NCBI GenBank assembly: GCA_947471745.1
Contig: CANJKZ010000544.1
Span: 1-64,000 of the forward strand
Source of the DNA: Closterium sp. Naga37s-1
Lineage: Eukaryota > Streptophyta > Zygnematophyceae > Desmidiales > Closteriaceae
DNA: 64,000 nucleotides
Direction: 5' to 3'
The notes beneath the pieces were generated by a model. That model had not been told where the DNA came from. It saw only the letters and a program-made list of their open reading frames with translations, and did no database searches. Within the stretch, counting starts at the first letter, position 1. Each line of letters starts with the position of its first letter. Below are positions 61,276-64,000 of this stretch, in pieces. A program made the translations under genes and the position numbers.

Positions 61276-61506
61276 GTGACTTTGCTTGTACTGTGATCTA
61301 TATATATACCTGCATGCTTACACTTGCTAGGGTATGATCACTGTATTGCTTGTTCTCTTTTATATAACTCTGCATGTGAACTGGCATTGTGGCCCTTTGC
61401 TTGTGCTCGGACTGTGTGGTGACTTTGTGATCCACCCTGAGCTTGCTTTGCTTTTCTTGACTGGTCTTGTGACCACTTGTTCTCCCCCACTTTGCCTGTG
61501 GGGGTG

Positions 61507-61635
61507 TGTAGAATGTTTTAGTGCTTACATTGTGTAGACTATAGTGGGATAGCCCATAAGGGATACAACCCACTTAGGGTTAGGATTTGTACCCAAACTT
61601 TCATAGTTCATTCATCCTCGTTCATTCTTCTGACA
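61507..61635 (+). repeat. 3' LTR of copia G (129 bp)
   Basis: TGTAGAATGTTTTAG...ATTCTTCTGACA. The first bases are mutated from the usual TGTCAGAATG. It directly abuts copia F integrase sequence. Confidence 0.9.
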
Positions 61636-61640
61636 GGGAG

Positions 61641-62453
61641 CAGCCGCATGGATCATGGAGGTACGAGCGGCCTCCATGACTAAGCCAATGCGGCGCTCAG
61701 CAATCCTATTTTTCTGAGGGGATTCCGGAAGCGTGAACGACTAGAGAATGCCCTCCCCACGACAAAAGTCCCACAAGAGGTCGGAGGAGAAGTCACCACC
61801 TCTGTCAGGACAGCAAGGTCGTGGTGGAACCGCTCGCGGAGCTGGAGACGTACTGCACGGATCCAAGGGATCAAGAGATCAACGACCTGACCCTTGCTAC
61901 GCAAGGGGAAGACCGTGGTGTACCGCGTGTAGTCGTCAACAACCAGCAGAAAGTAGCGCTCGCGGCCCTGTCCACTGACGCGGGCTGAGCCCCACACGTC
62001 CATGTGGAGAGTCTGCAGGGGAGCAGTCGTCGGGGGAAACGAGGAGGGGTGAGGAGCGGCGCGCTGCCACCCCTTGACGCAAGGAAGGCAGGGCGGGGCA
62101 GGTGAGGGCGGGAGGGGAGGCAGAGACCTAGGAAGACCAGAGACAAGGAGGCGGGAGTGCATGCCACGCAGGCGTGGCAGGGAGTGGTGACCAAGGCGGT
62201 GGTGCCAGAGGAGAGTCTGGTGCGACAGGAGACGACACGAGCAAGGGGGTGCTACCTGACCTGACGCAGACACCTGGGCACACGCAGCTATCTGAGGAGG
62301 CTCTGTAGCCAGTTTGTACAGACTCGACCGTGGCCGACGAGTGAATGTGGCCATGTGACGCCCCGTCCGTGTGCACGTACAGATCGACACACGCTGACCC
62401 CTAGGAGTGGTGGTAGTGACCATCGCATCCTGGAGGGCAGCGGTACTCACCAA
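61641..62453 (-). pseudogene. Copia F integrase N-part and GAG-pre-integrase
   Basis: HRLGHHSLPRLRGMHSRLLV, LHMDVWGSARVSGQGRERYF present; the second block has lost its D (VLTEVVTSPPTSCGTF, a frameshift near 61815) and the third survives as RNPLRKIGLLSAALA in another frame. Ends RTSMIHAAA at the insertion point. Confidence 0.88.
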
Positions 62454-62510
62454 GTTCGTAGAGAACGAAGGGAGGTGAAGACCTGACAGGGAGCCGGACA
62501 GAACCGCCGG

Positions 62511-64000
62511 TCACGGGAGAACAGTGGAGGAACGGGCAACGACTGGGCCCCCGAAGGGGTCAGCTAGTCTGACCGTGACAGGTGCAGGGAGAGGAGTGAG
62601 GGTGGTGCTGTCACGAAAGAAACAGCGTGAGCCACCTGAGTCCAGCGTGAAGGTGTGCAAGGCCTGAGCAGGCGCAGTACCAGGGAGAGAAGACTCACTA
62701 GCACCTAGAGCAGCAGCCTCTATACCTGGGTCAGGCGGCACACACCGGTAACAGTCACCCTCAGCACTAGCAGACAAAGCATACATAGCAGAAAGGATAG
62801 CATCATAGTCTAGGTCAAAGATCGCAACTCCAGACCTAAGCAGCTCTGCCCAGTGGGGGCGCTCGACCTCGGCACCAAACTCAGCGCGCCAAGCGTCATC
62901 GAGGCGGGAGAAGTAGCGGTGCTGAGTGTGAGGCTTCCCGCATGTCTGACCAGCACGGTCACCCGTGCGAATGACATACGGGCAGCTAACACTACCCCCA
63001 GACGCCCCACGCTGAAACAACCACTCACGAAGCTGCTGGGGCGACGGGGTCTCGATCCGACGCTGCTGCCGCTGCCACTGGCCTCCTCCAGAACCTCCAC
63101 GCTGAGCTCCAGTCCTACCGCCACCACTCCCACCGCTGCCACTACCGCCACTCCCACCGCTGCCTCCACCGCCGCCACCAAAGCCCCCACTCCCGCCACC
63201 ACTCCCACCGCTGCCACCACCTCCATTGCCTCCACCACCTCCACTGCTTCCCCCACCAGCACTCCCACTGCCACCGCCACCACCCCTGCCGCCCTTGCCC
63301 TTGCTGTTGCGGCGCTTCGCACTAGCAAAAGCAGCCCCTACGTCCTCAGCACTAGGGACGTCAACAGCAGCAGAAGAGGCGTAGGAGGGGGCAAGGGGGG
63401 AGGGGGAGCACCCCTCAAAGAAGGGCGTTCGCGGAGTGCCACGAGCAGCACCTACAGCGACTACACTAGTCTCAGCTGCAAGGAGATGCTGCTCGAGTAG
63501 GTCAATAGTGACGACTGTGGGGTCTAGGGAGAGAAAGTGGTCCCTTATAGAGCGTAGAGAGTCAGGGAGTCGGGTGACTATAAAGTAGAGAGTGATGAAC
63601 ATTGGGGGCTGGTTCCTGTCAAGGAACTCAGTTGGGGCGGCAGCGCGGTAGCGAGCGTCGCTAGTACGAAGTTGGGAAACCAGGTCCTCGACTGTGGCAA
63701 AGGCGGACAACTCGGGGAACAGGTAGGGCAGTAGGAGGCGGCCTAGAGCAGCAGTGGCAGGCGAGGAGTAGCGAGCGACGACAGCGTCGTACAGTGCCTG
63801 TGCTATGCTGTGCTGTCCGAAGTGAGCGCATTCGGTCAACGGCAGGTGGTTGCGAATGGCTAAGCGGGCAGCAGCGTCGCGAGTAAGCCACTGTGAGCGG
63901 GTCGCACTGTCAGCTGTGGCGGGAGGGGCGGGAGCGGCGCCAGACGTGTGGTCAAACAACGAAACACTGTCCCTAGAGTCGCTTAGTAGGTACAGCTGCA
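62511..64000 (-). pseudogene. Copia F gag and protease, runs off the window
   Basis: The most complete gag here. N-part continues open to 64000 (SVSLFDHTSGAAPAPPATA), then SQWLTRDAAARLAIRNHLPL, FITLYFIVTRLPDSLRSIRD, TIDLLEQHLLAAETSVVAVG: a UBN2-like copia gag fold. Gly/Ser tract (63080-63290), Cys/His motif CPYVIRTGDRAGQTCGKPHT QHR(Y) with the last Cys changed to Tyr, protease TLDSGGSRCFFRD (A to G). It ends at a TGA near 62511 where sisters have Cys (VLPCPAV). Confidence 0.92.

Larger units (their letters stand above)
56151..61635 (+). mobile_element. Copia element G, 5'-truncated, inserted head-on in copia F
   Basis: Plus strand, opposite to its host. It starts abruptly within gag (VLLVAL RAPFFEGC; intact sister reads GAARGTPRTPFFEGC) and ends with a 129-bp 3' LTR (61507-61635). 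The right flank is GGGAG and then copia F continues; the left GGGAG duplicate plus about 11 bases of copia F are gone. A deletion after insertion that removed the 5' LTR, leader and gag start together with this flank explains all of it. Confidence 0.9.
52371..64000 (-). mobile_element. Copia element F, extends beyond the window, split by element G
   Basis: Minus strand. 3' LTR 52371-52486 (116 bp; left flank AAGTG), RNase H, RT, linker and integrase C-part to 56150; then element G (plus strand) to 61635; then integrase N-part, protease and gag to the window end. On joining 61641 to 56150 only about 12 bases of integrase (coding HFLLP of IHAAAPHFLLPFAVRYAAHQ) are missing. Several nonsense and frameshift changes; RT active site is YVND. 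Confidence 0.93.

Overview
The window is nuclear DNA from a plant-lineage (streptophyte) eukaryote. Spliced genes for a GTG/COLD1-type Golgi pH regulator (GPHR), an EMB8-type alpha/beta hydrolase and a plant-style ABCB transporter lie among GC-rich Ty1/copia LTR retrotransposons and very many tandem repeats. A charophyte green alga fits best, but that is an inference. No bacterial, organellar or CRISPR features are present.

Layout. 1-2027: 3' end of a copia element (A). 3369-17575 (+): a 14-exon GPHR/GTG gene whose exon phases all agree (1485 nt, 494 codons plus stop) but which has in-frame TAGs in exons 3 and 6. 28375-18033 (-): a decayed EMB8-like hydrolase gene, tail to tail with GPHR; its last exon is split by a complete copia element (B, 18224-24028, 5-bp TSD). 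29351-36251 (-): a young, nearly intact copia element (C). 36252-40769 (-): a second copia lineage (D) with a TRIM-type mini-retrotransposon in its gag. 42501-43968 (-): a 1.47-kb non-autonomous relative (E). 45117-49565 (+): a decayed ABCB half (TMD1-NBD1). 49862-52361 (+): a decayed hAT transposase gene. 52371 to beyond 64000 (-): copia element F, interrupted by a 5'-truncated opposite-strand copia (G, 56151-61635).

Three results stand out. First, nearly every splice junction of the GPHR gene is surrounded by tandem extra copies of that same junction (2 to about 25 copies, half exon and half intron). The EMB8 gene shows the same, and the ABCB gene shows it more weakly. Second, the leaders of copia elements B, C and E continue past the primer binding site with sequence complementary to the anticodon arm, and in E also the D arm, of initiator tRNA-Met. 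This recalls the multipartite tRNA pairing of yeast Ty1. Third, each copia copy has a different GC-rich repeat array between this leader and gag, and in B and C the array has replaced part or all of gag.

All homology calls come from reading translations and recalled family features; no database search was run.
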